Origin: an uncultured Bacteroidia bacterium
GTDB lineage: Bacteria > Bacteroidota > Bacteroidia > NS11-12g > UBA955
DNA length: 64,000 nucleotides
Direction of reading: 5' to 3'
NCBI GenBank assembly: GCA_938086785.1
Contig: CALKCM010000001.1
Span: 1 to 64,000 of the forward strand
This document shows positions 52,502-61,181 of this stretch, piece after piece (position 1 is the stretch's first letter; every line of letters begins with the position of its first letter). The translations under genes and the position numbers were made by a program. Under the pieces are notes generated by a model. It was given only the letters and a program-made list of their open reading frames with translations, ran no database searches and was not told where the DNA came from.

Positions 52502-52957
52502 TTATTTAATAGCAATCCTTTGCTTTTGTGCCTTTGGCGATATTGGAATTCTAAGCTCTAAAAGACCTTCGGTAAAAGTGGCTTTACCCTTTTCTGTATC
52601 TGCCTCTAAGGGAAGGGTGAATTTTAAATCAAAACTTCCGTATCGAATGGATGTGCTCAACACTTCTCTGTTTTTATCTTCCTTGCTGCGCCTGCGCTCT
52701 CCAGATATAGAAAGAGTGCTCTGCTCTACGGATAGTGATACATCCTCTTTAGCAACTCCAGGTAATTCAATGGTTAGTTGATATTCTTTCTCTGCCTTTA
52801 CCCACTCGTATTTTGGATTGTATGCCTTTTTAGAATGGCTGTGATCAAAAGTTTGGAAAGCCTCATTTAATAAATGGTCTACTGCATTTGGATTAAATAA
52901 ATCCATGGCCATGTGGTACGGTGATTTAACGATTTTCATTTTATTTAATGTGTTCAT
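52502..52957 (-). CDS. Small heat-shock protein (Hsp20/alpha-crystallin)
   Basis: An ATP-independent holdase of 151 residues. The alpha-crystallin domain spans about 45-140, with the strand ELTIELPGVAKEDVSL, a GERR loop and a long final strand. The C-terminal IPI motif (LRIPISP, residue about 138) is the dimer-to-oligomer anchor. The start may be the ATG at 52957 or that at 52939. A small inverted repeat (TGTTC-N4-GAACA, 52951-52964) overlaps the first start codon. Confidence 0.92.
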   Translation of the reverse strand: MNTLNKMKIVKSPYHMAMDLFNPNAVDHLLNEAFQTFDHSHSKKAYNPKYEWVKAEKEYQLTIELPGVAKEDVSLSVEQSTLSISGERRRSKEDKNREVLSTSIRYGSFDLKFTLPLEADTEKGKATFTEGLLELRIPISPKAQKQRIAIK

Positions 52958-53091
52958 GAGAACATAGAATCAAATGAAATACCAGAATAAAAGATACGCG
53001 CCCTTTTAAATCATAAATAACAGCATATAAGCAATTTAAAAAATAAAAGGAGGAATTGCAATATATGTCATTATGGCATATATGTTATAAA

Positions 53092-53120
53092 AAACCAAAA
53101 AAAAGAAGACATTGTGTCTT
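53092..53120 (-). terminator. Terminator overlapping the end of the methyltransferase gene
   Basis: On the minus strand AAGACA pairs with TGTCTT around CAA (53106-53120), followed by a T run; the methyltransferase stop lies inside the hairpin. It would end the TonB-DUF4249-methyltransferase operon. Confidence 0.65.
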
Positions 53121-53856
53121 ATTTCTTCGCTTCAATTACTAAATTTGGGGAGAACAATACGCCTTTGGTGCTTCGTGCTGTGGCAAATAAAAGAAGTTGC
53201 AAGCGAAATCGCATCATGGCGTAGGTAATCTTCCTCAAAAATTCTTTGAGAGGATTTGCTGTTCTCATTAAACTAGGCAAAACCCTAACCTGAGCAAATC
53301 CACATGATAGCATAACCTGCTCGGCAGAAGATTGGTTCATATAGTTCTCATGGGTAAAATCGCCATTGGCAAAAACAGTTGCCATGGGGGCATCCAGATT
53401 TGGAGTTCTAAATAAAACCCGGCCTTCAAGCTTTAAACTTTCCCTCATATTTTTTAAGAAACCGACCAACTCTGTTTTGGTAAAATGCTCAATAATATCC
53501 ATGCCTAAGACCACATCACACTGCACTTCATTTTCCTTGATATACTCAAAAAAATCTTGACAATGCACATTGGGAACGCCCATATCTTTGGCAAACTTCA
53601 CTTGCTCCGGACTCACATCTACTCCAAAAGCATTGGTGTATCCTGCATCGGCTAAGACAGAGAGCATGCTGCCACTTCCACAGCCCACATCACATATTAC
53701 CGCATTCTTATCTACTCCTCTTAACAAGGGTAAAATTTCCTGCTTAAATTGCTTTTTTTCAATATTAAACTGTACCTGCTTATCTCGCCTTGAGGCTCTC
53801 CCACTCTGCGTAGTGTGATAATTTTGGTATAAGGTATCCCTATATTCTGTACTCAT
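53119..53856 (-). CDS. Class I SAM-dependent methyltransferase
   Basis: A 245-residue protein with a Rossmann-type SAM-binding core: motif I at VICDVGCGSGSMLSVLA (about residue 55), the acidic loop of motif II at AFGVDVSPEQ and motif IV VLGMDIIEHF. This resembles the ubiquinone/UbiG-like class of small-molecule or sugar methyltransferases. N-terminal residues are basic. It is the third gene of the TonB operon with a one-base overlap to DUF4249 (start ATG at 53856). Its substrate is unknown; a role beside a TonB receptor is not obvious. Confidence 0.88.
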   Translation of the reverse strand: MSTEYRDTLYQNYHTTQSGRASRRDKQVQFNIEKKQFKQEILPLLRGVDKNAVICDVGCGSGSMLSVLADAGYTNAFGVDVSPEQVKFAKDMGVPNVHCQDFFEYIKENEVQCDVVLGMDIIEHFTKTELVGFLKNMRESLKLEGRVLFRTPNLDAPMATVFANGDFTHENYMNQSSAEQVMLSCGFAQVRVLPSLMRTANPLKEFLRKITYAMMRFRLQLLLFATARSTKGVLFSPNLVIEAKK

Positions 53857-54716
53857 TAATTAATGATAAACTCTGTTTGTGTGCTTCCTGCAAAAATACC
53901 TACACCATTGTTAATATTCGTAAGTACTTGTGCGGGCTCCTGAAATATCCCACCGCTCGGCTGATAATTCTCAATGGATTGCAAGTAGTAGTAATAATTG
54001 CTTTCTAAATTATCCACTATAATTTTAAACTTGGGATTTTGTCCTGCAAAGCCAAAAGGAGCGTATAAACGTATCATTTGAGTACTTCCATTAAACAAGT
54101 CATCTTTCAATAATACATTTCCGTTTTGATTTCTTTGGGCTGCATTGGCTATATCGGTATCTACAAAATCTAAACTGGCTTCTTCCCACTCACTCAATGA
54201 GGTGCTCCAGGTGAAAAATGTCAAACGATAGAAGTTCCTTACCGCTCCGGGATCTTTAAGAACAATATCAACTCCACCCACAGGAAATCCTTGATTATCA
54301 ATTCCAATAGAATCTTTAAAAACGGTTCCATTTAAATCTATAATTTGAGGCATACTTAGCTTTGATGTGGCTGTAGGATAGCCTGGTGCATCCACCACTA
54401 AATCGTAATCTATACTTGGTTGCAGCATAAATGTGCCCAAGCTGTAGGTTTTAAAAAAGATATCATACTCCAATTTAGCGGTATCCGTTCCGGCAATAAT
54501 GTATGTTTTTGCATTGGGAACAGGCGGAAATGAATCCGTTCCATTAATGGGTGAACTTAAAGTGACCCTTACGCTAGGCGATTGCAAATTATCGCCGAGC
54601 ATATTTACGGTTAATCTAATTTGCGAATTCACGTCACCTAAAGGGAGCTCCTTGGTACACGAAGTAATAAGCCCTAGAAAAATAACGGTTGCAAAAAATA
54701 GTTTTCTCTTTCTCAT
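53856..54716 (-). CDS. DUF4249 lipoprotein, TonB partner
   Basis: A 286-residue lipoprotein (lipobox LITSC, C20) of the DUF4249 family. These proteins contain tandem Ig-like beta folds and lie next to TonB-dependent receptors in Bacteroidota, with a proposed role as accessory surface components. The N-terminal mature region shows the typical motif with DVNSQIRLTVNM and VRVTLSSP. The stop overlaps the methyltransferase start and the gene begins two bases after the receptor stop, so the three genes are one transcript. Confidence 0.85.
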   Translation of the reverse strand: MRKRKLFFATVIFLGLITSCTKELPLGDVNSQIRLTVNMLGDNLQSPSVRVTLSSPINGTDSFPPVPNAKTYIIAGTDTAKLEYDIFFKTYSLGTFMLQPSIDYDLVVDAPGYPTATSKLSMPQIIDLNGTVFKDSIGIDNQGFPVGGVDIVLKDPGAVRNFYRLTFFTWSTSLSEWEEASLDFVDTDIANAAQRNQNGNVLLKDDLFNGSTQMIRLYAPFGFAGQNPKFKIIVDNLESNYYYYLQSIENYQPSGGIFQEPAQVLTNINNGVGIFAGSTQTEFIIN

Positions 54717-54718
54717 AT

Positions 54719-57067
54719 CTAAAATTTTAGTTTGTAGTAAGCACTTGGAAGAAAAACAAAGGAATATCGCCCATCAAAGGCACGAACGGTTTGGCCAGGA
54801 CTCGCAGAACTAATAACCTCTCCGGCATACATATTTGCTCTTGCATTAATATTGTAAATGTGCACCCCCCAAAACTGCTGAACGGCATCCATACTATATT
54901 GTATAGGATTAACAGCCCTTTCAAAGCCTACATCAAATCTAACGTAGTTGGGCAAACGGTAATTATTGCGCTCTGCATAGTCAAATACTTTGTTTCCAAA
55001 GGCATCTAAATACACGCTAGACGGAAGCGATACAGGGTTACCCGACATAAAAACAAAGCTGAAGTTATACGTCATTTTTTTACTGTGTTTATAGATCATC
55101 TGGGCAGATAACTTATGTCTTCGATCCCAACGAAAGGGAAATCTCTTTCCAAAATTAATGTTCTCAAATACGCGAGAGCTGTTGCTGTATCCATAAGAAG
55201 CTAGGCCACTTACTCTTCCATATTTTTTAACTAGCATTATTTCTGCACCATAGGAAGTTCCTTTTCCCTGCTCAAGAACCAAGGTCCAAAAATCTTTTCT
55301 TGTGTTTTCTACTTGTACTCCATTTTGCTCACTTAAGCCATCGAACCATTTATAGTACAAATCGGTATTTACCTCTACGCCAGGAGCCACTGGGAAGTAA
55401 TACCCTAAGGTTGTTTGCCAATTCCTCATGGGCTTAAATTGATCACTGCTACCTATCCAACCGTTCTGAGGCAAGGTTCCAGTAACGCTGCTTATTTGAT
55501 GCATTCCTTGGTTCGAAGACCCCAAACTAAACTTCAACCCATCGGTTTTTCCAACGGCTTGACTAATAAGCAAGCGTGGTTCTACTCGAACAAAGGTTTT
55601 ATTTTTCCCCATAAAGGTCCAAAGTCGACCTCCTAAATTAATGGTAGCTCCTGTGGAAGAGTGAAACTCTAGCTCGGTGTATAAGGTGTTCTCTATGGCA
55701 TTCTGATTATTGATCTTTCCTGCTTCTTCTTCTCTTGTTTGCCCACTGTTATTTGAGGATAAGAGCCTTTCTACACCAGGAACAAACTGATGTATTACAT
55801 GCTCTGACCCAAACCTGAATAGACTAAGGGTACCTATGGTTTTTTGAAAGTCTGACTTTACAATATAATCGGTGATTGAGTTAAATAAATCGATTTCAAA
55901 TCTAGCCTTTTGCAGACCATTGGTATCGTTAACCTCTCGTTCTAAGGACAATGAATTGGAGAATTTATATCGGCTCAAGCCGGCTGTTACTTTTGCTTGC
56001 GTGCTAGAATTTAGCATTTTGGCCCAGGAAATTCCGGCCAATGTATTCTGATACTGGTAGCCCAGTTTAAATTCATCTATTGTGGCACTTCCAAAGGAAT
56101 CTCTATATTGTTCTGTAAGATTAACTCCGTATTTATCTCGTCCATTATATATCCATGCAGAGATGGATGTTTTCGCATCGGGTCTATGCGTAACTTTAAG
56201 GTTTAAATCATGAAAATTTGCGATCAATTCTTGATCTTGGTTGGATGAAGAAACCAGAAGGTCTAGCCAACTCCTGCGGACACCCATGCTCATGACTGTT
56301 TTTCGAGATGGATCTAAATAACCATCTAGGGTGAGGTTAAAGCAGAGTGGATTAAACTCAAAATTTCCTTTGAGAGTTTTTGTACTTCCTTCCATATAAG
56401 AAACATCTAATACACCGCCACTTCTTCCGCCAAACCTTGCTGGAGCAACGCCTCTGTAAAATTCAAAATCTCTAATTAAACCGTGGTTATAATTGCTTAA
56501 AAAACCAAAAGCTCTGCCCAATCCATATACGGGCAAGCCATCCATCATTTGCAGGTTTTGATCTGCGTTTCCTCCACGTACATAAAGTCCAGCCATGCCA
56601 TCTACCCCCATTTGTACTCCAGGAAGGTTTTGCAAATATTTTGGCAAATCCTGATTACTTGCAATACTTTGGTACTCTTTAATGAGGGATTGACGCCCAC
56701 TGGTATGTGAACTTCTGTAATCAAACCGGGCATGATAGAGTACATCTAAGGTGTCTGTACTATCCCAATCCAAAGGTTCCATGTAAAAGTCTTTTTCAAC
56801 CGCTCGGTATACTTTGAGCAACATTTTCTGGGTTTTATACCCATCTGCAGTGAGTGTAATTTCGTGTTTTCCGCTTCCTACCGCTAATGAATAATAGGCA
56901 CTTGAATTGGTAAAGGTACTCAATGCCGACATGGAGTCTGTTACCAATGCGCCTTTTACAACTTCTCCGCTGGCTGCATCCCAAACATGGCCACTTAAGG
57001 CAACAACTTGGGCATTTGCCTCTAAAGCAAATCCACACAGCATTGCATATACAATCTTATTCAGCAT
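54719..57067 (-). CDS. TonB-dependent receptor with N-terminal carboxypeptidase-like domain
   Basis: An outer-membrane TonB-dependent transporter, 782 residues. Signal peptide to about 20; a carboxypeptidase regulatory-like beta domain (about 22-95, containing LSGHVWDAASGEVVKGALV); a plug domain (about 130-230) with the NLPGVQMGVDGMAGLYVRGGNADQNL segment; and a C-terminal beta-barrel that ends in the aromatic-rich YSFVFLPSAYYKLKF. This is one of the smaller Bacteroidota receptors and has no SusD partner; the DUF4249 lipoprotein is its neighbour. The substrate is unknown. Confidence 0.93.
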   Translation of the reverse strand: MLNKIVYAMLCGFALEANAQVVALSGHVWDAASGEVVKGALVTDSMSALSTFTNSSAYYSLAVGSGKHEITLTADGYKTQKMLLKVYRAVEKDFYMEPLDWDSTDTLDVLYHARFDYRSSHTSGRQSLIKEYQSIASNQDLPKYLQNLPGVQMGVDGMAGLYVRGGNADQNLQMMDGLPVYGLGRAFGFLSNYNHGLIRDFEFYRGVAPARFGGRSGGVLDVSYMEGSTKTLKGNFEFNPLCFNLTLDGYLDPSRKTVMSMGVRRSWLDLLVSSSNQDQELIANFHDLNLKVTHRPDAKTSISAWIYNGRDKYGVNLTEQYRDSFGSATIDEFKLGYQYQNTLAGISWAKMLNSSTQAKVTAGLSRYKFSNSLSLEREVNDTNGLQKARFEIDLFNSITDYIVKSDFQKTIGTLSLFRFGSEHVIHQFVPGVERLLSSNNSGQTREEEAGKINNQNAIENTLYTELEFHSSTGATINLGGRLWTFMGKNKTFVRVEPRLLISQAVGKTDGLKFSLGSSNQGMHQISSVTGTLPQNGWIGSSDQFKPMRNWQTTLGYYFPVAPGVEVNTDLYYKWFDGLSEQNGVQVENTRKDFWTLVLEQGKGTSYGAEIMLVKKYGRVSGLASYGYSNSSRVFENINFGKRFPFRWDRRHKLSAQMIYKHSKKMTYNFSFVFMSGNPVSLPSSVYLDAFGNKVFDYAERNNYRLPNYVRFDVGFERAVNPIQYSMDAVQQFWGVHIYNINARANMYAGEVISSASPGQTVRAFDGRYSFVFLPSAYYKLKF

Positions 57068-57074
57068 ATTTAGG

Positions 57075-57082
57075 CAAATATA
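57075..57082 (-). promoter_or_regulatory. Promoter element TATATTTG before the TonB receptor operon
   Basis: Strict -7 match on the minus strand, eight bases before the ATG at 57067. Confidence 0.6.
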
Positions 57083-57231
57083 AGACAGACCGCAATGGCA
57101 ATTGCCATGCTAAGGTGTAATAATGCTCCTGCAATGCCTCTATAGGATAACAGAGTATATTAAATTCTCGCTCTTTCGTGGGTTGTACAAAAATCCTGTA
57201 ATAATCTCAAATCATCATTTCAAATTATGCG

Positions 57232-57239
57232 TACATTTG
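57232..57239 (+). promoter_or_regulatory. Promoter element TACATTTG before the GT9 gene
   Basis: Strict -7 match seven bases before the ATG at 57246; it lies inside the longer frame starting at 57123, so it supports the later start. Confidence 0.6.
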
Positions 57240-57245
57240 CCATTG

Positions 57246-58319
57246 ATGATTTACAAGCACAATTGCCTGCATTTCAAGGGGCACATTCCCTGTGACCCTC
57301 ATAAGGAAAATGGATACCATTGCGATGGTTGTCCTGCTTTTGCTGAAATAGAAAAGAAGATACTCATTATTAAACTGGGTGCCATTGGTGATGTTATACG
57401 TACCACGCCTTTGGTAACGAAGTATAAGGAGTTGTATCCCCATGCAAAATTTACATGGATTACGCTTTCCCCTGCCATTCTTCCAAAAAATGAGATTCAT
57501 GAAATTCTCCCCTTAAGTATTGAAACGGTACTGTACGTAGAGAATACTAAATGGGATATTGCCATTAACTTGGATAAGGAGAAAGAGGCCAGTGCATTAA
57601 TGGCAAAAATAGAATCCACAGAAAAATATGGATTTACCCTCAAAGACGGGGCTACAGTTCCTATTGATGCTAGGGCAGAACACAAATATTATACGGGCTT
57701 GTTTGATGATGTGAGCAAAGCGAATACATTGAATTATTGTACCGAAATATTTGACATTTGTGATTTGACCTATTCGGGAGAAAAATACCTGCTGGACAAT
57801 CACTCGGATAAGGGGTTTAGCTGGCCAGAAATTGATTCATCAAAAACGGTAATAGGCTTAAATACGGGCTGCGGCCCTCGCTGGACCACTCGTTTATGGA
57901 GCATAGAAAATTGGGCTAATTTGGCCAAAATACTTCTAGCTAAAGGATACCAGGTGGTGCTACTTGGTGGTGAGCAAGAAGATGAACGCAATACATCTAT
58001 TGCGGCCTTATCAAATGCGCAGTACTTTGGATATTTTAGTTTGGCTAAATTTATAAACCTTATCGATCAAATGACTTTGGTGGTTACTCAGGTTACCATG
58101 GGCATGCATTTAACCTTGGGTCTTCAAAAGAAAATTGTATTAATGAATACCATTTTTAACCCACATGAATTTGATCTTTTTAACAATGGAGAACTGATTG
58201 GTCCTGCAAAGGAATGTAAATGTTTTTACCGAGGTTCTTGTATTGATGGAGAAAGCTGCATGAGCACCATAGAGCCAACGGGCATCTCCGATGCGGTCGA
58301 TCGAGTTTTAGCCATTTAA
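57246..58319 (+). CDS. Family 9 glycosyltransferase (heptosyltransferase-like)
   Basis: A 357-residue GT-B fold enzyme similar to LPS core heptosyltransferases. The catalytic core starts with IEKKILIIKLGAIGDVIRTTPLV (about residue 36), with the usual KLGAIGD motif; the second Rossmann half contains IGLNTGCGPRWTTRLWSIENW and VVTQVTMGMHLTLGL, the nucleotide-sugar site. The N-terminal extension (residues 1-35) carries four closely set cysteines, with CDPHKENGYHCDGC near residues 17-30, a feature often seen in Bacteroidota GT9 proteins. The earlier start at 57123 was rejected: the promoter lies inside it and the extra sequence is not conserved-looking. Confidence 0.85.
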   Translation: MIYKHNCLHFKGHIPCDPHKENGYHCDGCPAFAEIEKKILIIKLGAIGDVIRTTPLVTKYKELYPHAKFTWITLSPAILPKNEIHEILPLSIETVLYVENTKWDIAINLDKEKEASALMAKIESTEKYGFTLKDGATVPIDARAEHKYYTGLFDDVSKANTLNYCTEIFDICDLTYSGEKYLLDNHSDKGFSWPEIDSSKTVIGLNTGCGPRWTTRLWSIENWANLAKILLAKGYQVVLLGGEQEDERNTSIAALSNAQYFGYFSLAKFINLIDQMTLVVTQVTMGMHLTLGLQKKIVLMNTIFNPHEFDLFNNGELIGPAKECKCFYRGSCIDGESCMSTIEPTGISDAVDRVLAI

Positions 58320-58348
58320 GATTATTAAATCAGATTGAATAATAAGTT

Positions 58349-58377
58349 TTGAAATTATACAAAAACACTTAATTTTG
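58349..58377 (+). promoter_or_regulatory. Promoter (TTG-N18-TAATTTTG) before tRNA with CAT anticodon
   Basis: TTG at 58349-58351 and TAATTTTG at 58370-58377, 18 bases apart. The tRNA starts 12 bases after the -7 element. Confidence 0.7.
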
Positions 58378-58388
58378 CAGCCCTAAAC

Positions 58389-58465
58389 GGCGCGGTAGCT
58401 CAGATGGTTAGAGCACAGGATTCATAACCCTGAGGTCGGCAGTTCGATTCTGCTCTGCGCCACCA
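58389..58465 (+). tRNA. tRNA with CAT anticodon (probably elongator tRNA-Met)
   Basis: The acceptor GGCGCGG/CTGCGCC, D arm, anticodon arm (CAGGA-TTCATAA-CCCTG) and T arm GGCAG-TTCGATT-CTGCT are visible. The anticodon is CAT. The 3' CCA is encoded in the genome (positions 58463-58465). CAT serves initiator Met, elongator Met and the isoleucine tRNA modified to lysidine; the G1-C72 pair excludes a classical initiator. I favour elongator Met but cannot exclude Ile2. Confidence 0.85.
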
Positions 58466-58473
58466 ACAAAGGT

Positions 58474-58500
58474 AAGCCTCACAGAAATGTGGGGCTTTTT
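58474..58500 (+). terminator. Terminator after tRNA(CAT)
   Basis: AAGCCTCACA pairs with TGTGGGGCTT (one G-U) around GAAA, followed by a T run. Confidence 0.85.
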
Positions 58501-58609
58501 TATGGCATCTACTCTCCTTTTGCGTTTCACCCGGTTTTAAAGGGCAAAACCTTAAAAATAAAGTGTTTTTTCTTGTCTAAGCCCCCAAGCTAATTTAGGA
58601 CCAAATCGC

Positions 58610-58828
58610 CTATGACAAAACGAGCGTATTCAGAAGGTCTTCTTCTGAGTCGTAAAGGAACGCTTTCTTTAAAAAATGAAAAATCACGAGACATCTAGAA
58701 TCTTGAAATGTATATACTTCAGCATCTAAGTTACCCTTCTTAAGGAGGGTTTCTAGATATGAATTGCGCTCACCCTTATAGGTTTCTATACCCTTTGCAA
58801 TATGCTCTTGTTTAACTAGGATTGGCAT
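58610..58828 (-). CDS. Small soluble protein of unknown function
   Basis: A 72-residue protein with no signal or membrane segment. A strict TATATTTG promoter element lies five bases before its ATG, supporting that it is a real gene. It has a mixed charged sequence with one Cys and a hydrophobic centre (CLVIFHFLKKAFLY). No family recognised. It starts 29 bases beyond the VWA gene end on the same strand, but has its own promoter element. Confidence 0.55.
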   Translation of the reverse strand: MPILVKQEHIAKGIETYKGERNSYLETLLKKGNLDAEVYTFQDSRCLVIFHFLKKAFLYDSEEDLLNTLVLS

Positions 58829-58833
58829 ACTTC

Positions 58834-58841
58834 AAATATAG
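58834..58841 (-). promoter_or_regulatory. Promoter element TATATTTG before the small gene
   Basis: Strict -7 match on the minus strand, five bases before the ATG at 58828; lies in the gap between it and the VWA gene. Confidence 0.55.
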
Positions 58842-58857
58842 ACTTTTCCCTTTGGGT

Positions 58858-59994
58858 TTATTCCTCGAAACGAAATCCTTTGAGCCCTGCTTGCTCCCGA
58901 ATAGCTGCAGATATCACCTGACCTAAGGTCATTTCCGCATTGAGTTCTGGTTTTTTCTTGCGTTGTTCTAAAACATACGTGTCTCGCAAATCAGAATACA
59001 CTTTTATGAATTGCGTACTCGAGTCCCTGTCTGCTTGATTTGCGGCTACAATCTGTTTTTTCTCTTTTAAGGTCTTGCCCTTTAATTGCTCTGGAAGATC
59101 CTCGTTTTTTAGCGTTTTTAGGGCATTCGTATCCAAAGCAACCTTTGAATTGATATCCCATTTTGCGCTATTTTTTTGGTAGACGTGTTTTTTAGATTTT
59201 GAACGCACCCGATCGTAATAGGCTTTTTTACTGGCGTTCTTGTTCACCTGATCACTCTCTAACTGAACAGACTTATACCGACCCCCTGAAGAACCATAAG
59301 CCCAGTAGGTGGCGTTTAATTTTCTATTATATACTTCTATTAGGCTATCATAAGGGCTTGGAATAAAGCGATCGGTCTTATTTGCATTAATCCAAAAATA
59401 TTGTCCTTTCGCAATTTTGGCTGCATCGGCCCATCGCTGCCCGCGGCCGGTTCGTTCATCGCCGCAATGAATGGTATTTACCACAATGCCATTTTCCATG
59501 GCATTGGTACATGCATCCACATAACTTATTGCTCCTTGGGTAAAGGTCTCATTGCCTGCAATAAAAATTACTTTGTATACCGAATCTTCTTTCAACCACA
59601 GTAATTCCTGCTGTGCTTTACTGATTACTTGACCACAGTTCTCTACACTGCCACTGGTGCTTAGCGCAAACAACACTTGTGATATGGTATCTACATCCCC
59701 ATTAAACTCGACTAATTTATGGATAAAACCACGCTCCTCCCTATCCTGATTTCCATAGCTGTAAAGAGCAATTTCAATATTGGATGGGATTCCATTTTTA
59801 TGTGCTTTTGACACTTCGTTCACCACCGCCCAAAGTTCGGTTTGAGCCTGTTTAATTAGCCCGCTCATGCTGCCACTTACATCGAGCAAAATGGAGAGTT
59901 GAATGGTATTTTTTGGTTGATCAATCGCAGAGGATTGAGCGTTTAAATGACTGTAAAAAAATAAAAAACTGGCGCTAATAATTAAACCTTTCAT
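58858..59994 (-). CDS. Secreted VWA-domain protein
   Basis: A 378-residue exported protein with a signal peptide (to about residue 19) and a von Willebrand A domain (about 30-230) whose MIDAS motif is DVSGSMS (38-44); a Thr and Asp further on complete the metal site. The C-terminal region (about 240-378) is charged with repeated Lys-rich segments. Such Bacteroidota proteins are uncharacterised; the VWA fold usually mediates protein binding. Not obviously part of an operon. Confidence 0.82.
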   Translation of the reverse strand: MKGLIISASFLFFYSHLNAQSSAIDQPKNTIQLSILLDVSGSMSGLIKQAQTELWAVVNEVSKAHKNGIPSNIEIALYSYGNQDREERGFIHKLVEFNGDVDTISQVLFALSTSGSVENCGQVISKAQQELLWLKEDSVYKVIFIAGNETFTQGAISYVDACTNAMENGIVVNTIHCGDERTGRGQRWADAAKIAKGQYFWINANKTDRFIPSPYDSLIEVYNRKLNATYWAYGSSGGRYKSVQLESDQVNKNASKKAYYDRVRSKSKKHVYQKNSAKWDINSKVALDTNALKTLKNEDLPEQLKGKTLKEKKQIVAANQADRDSSTQFIKVYSDLRDTYVLEQRKKKPELNAEMTLGQVISAAIREQAGLKGFRFEE

Positions 59995-60123
59995 ATGCTA
60001 TCTATACGATGATGCTTATATAGGTAAACGAAATTTTTGAAAAAAAATTTGGCAATGGTTCCTTCCAAACGCCAAAGCTGAAGATTCCATGCTTAAAAAA
60101 ATACGGCATTCGTATATTTCTAC

Positions 60124-60131
60124 TAACTTTG
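60124..60131 (+). promoter_or_regulatory. Promoter element TAACTTTG before ruvB
   Basis: Strict -7 match 11 bases before the ATG at 60143; it lies inside the longer open frame starting at 60089, so the later start is favoured. Confidence 0.65.
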
Positions 60132-60142
60132 TATTTATACTC

Positions 60143-61168
60143 ATGAATCCGAATTTAGACCCAGACAAGGAGCATTTAAACCTTGGCGAGAAGGAAGTGG
60201 AGAAAGTCCTCCGACCTCAGTCGTTTGAAGATTTCTCGGGGCAGCCTCACATTCTCGAGAACCTGCTCATCTTTGTAGAGGCAGCGCGCCAACGGGGAGA
60301 AGCTTTGGATCATGTGCTTCTGCACGGCCCTCCGGGCTTAGGAAAAACAACCTTGAGCCACATTATTGCAAATGAATTGGAAAGCAGCATGAAGGTAAGC
60401 AGCGGTCCCGTGCTGGAAAAACCAGGAGATTTAGCTGGCTTACTCACTAATTTGGAAGAGGGAGATGTGCTTTTTATAGATGAAATACACAGACTTAGCC
60501 CAGTGGTTGAAGAATACCTGTACAGCGCAATGGAAGATTACACCATTGATATTATGATTGATAGTGGTCCAAGTGCGCGCAGTGTTCAAATTAATATTAA
60601 TCCGTTTACCTTGGTTGGAGCTACCACGCGAAGTGGTTTGCTCACGGCTCCCTTGAGAGCACGATTTGGGATAAATTTTAGATTGGAATATTACAACTCG
60701 GAAGTTTTGAGTAAAATACTCCTGAGAAGTGCGCATATTTTGCAAACACCTATTAAGGAAGAGGCGGCCTATGAAATTGCGCGCAGAAGTAGAGGAACTC
60801 CACGAATTGCGAATGCTTTGCTACGAAGAACAAGAGATTTTGCTCAAATTAAAGGAGATGGTACGATAACAGTAGAAATTGCAAAAATTGCTCTGGAGGC
60901 CTTGCATGTAGATGCCCATGGCTTGGATGAAATGGATAACCGAATTTTAGGAACCATTATAGATAAGTTTAAAGGAGGTCCTGTTGGATTAACGACCATT
61001 GCTACTGCTGTAGGTGAAGATGCAGGAACTATAGAGGAGGTGTACGAACCTTTTTTAATTCAGGAAGGGTATTTAATGAGAACCAGTAGAGGAAGAGAGG
61101 CAACAAAAGCAGCCTACGATCATTTGGGGAAGAAGGATTTAAAGCCAAATCCGGGCTTGTTTGAGTAA
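60143..61168 (+). CDS. ruvB: Holliday junction branch migration ATPase RuvB
   Basis: RuvB is the hexameric AAA+ motor that drives Holliday junction branch migration with RuvA. With the start at 60143 it is 341 residues: Walker A at [10 protein letters not shown], Walker B FIDEIHR, sensor 1 LVGATTRSG, the arginine finger APLRARFG, and the C-terminal winged helix. All parts are present. The upstream open frame lacks the family N-terminus and contains the promoter element. ruvA and ruvC are not in the window. Confidence 0.97.
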   Translation: MNPNLDPDKEHLNLGEKEVEKVLRPQSFEDFSGQPHILENLLIFVEAARQRGEALDHVLLHGPPGLGKTTLSHIIANELESSMKVSSGPVLEKPGDLAGLLTNLEEGDVLFIDEIHRLSPVVEEYLYSAMEDYTIDIMIDSGPSARSVQININPFTLVGATTRSGLLTAPLRARFGINFRLEYYNSEVLSKILLRSAHILQTPIKEEAAYEIARRSRGTPRIANALLRRTRDFAQIKGDGTITVEIAKIALEALHVDAHGLDEMDNRILGTIIDKFKGGPVGLTTIATAVGEDAGTIEEVYEPFLIQEGYLMRTSRGREATKAAYDHLGKKDLKPNPGLFE

Positions 61169-61181
61169 GTACTCGCGATTA

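Noticed and set aside
57123..57245. Longer N-terminus of the GT9 gene
   Set aside because: It contains the strict TACATTTG promoter element close to the chosen ATG and has no family-like sequence.
60089..60142. Longer N-terminus of ruvB
   Set aside because: The promoter element TAACTTTG lies within it; the family N-terminus begins near the ATG at 60143.
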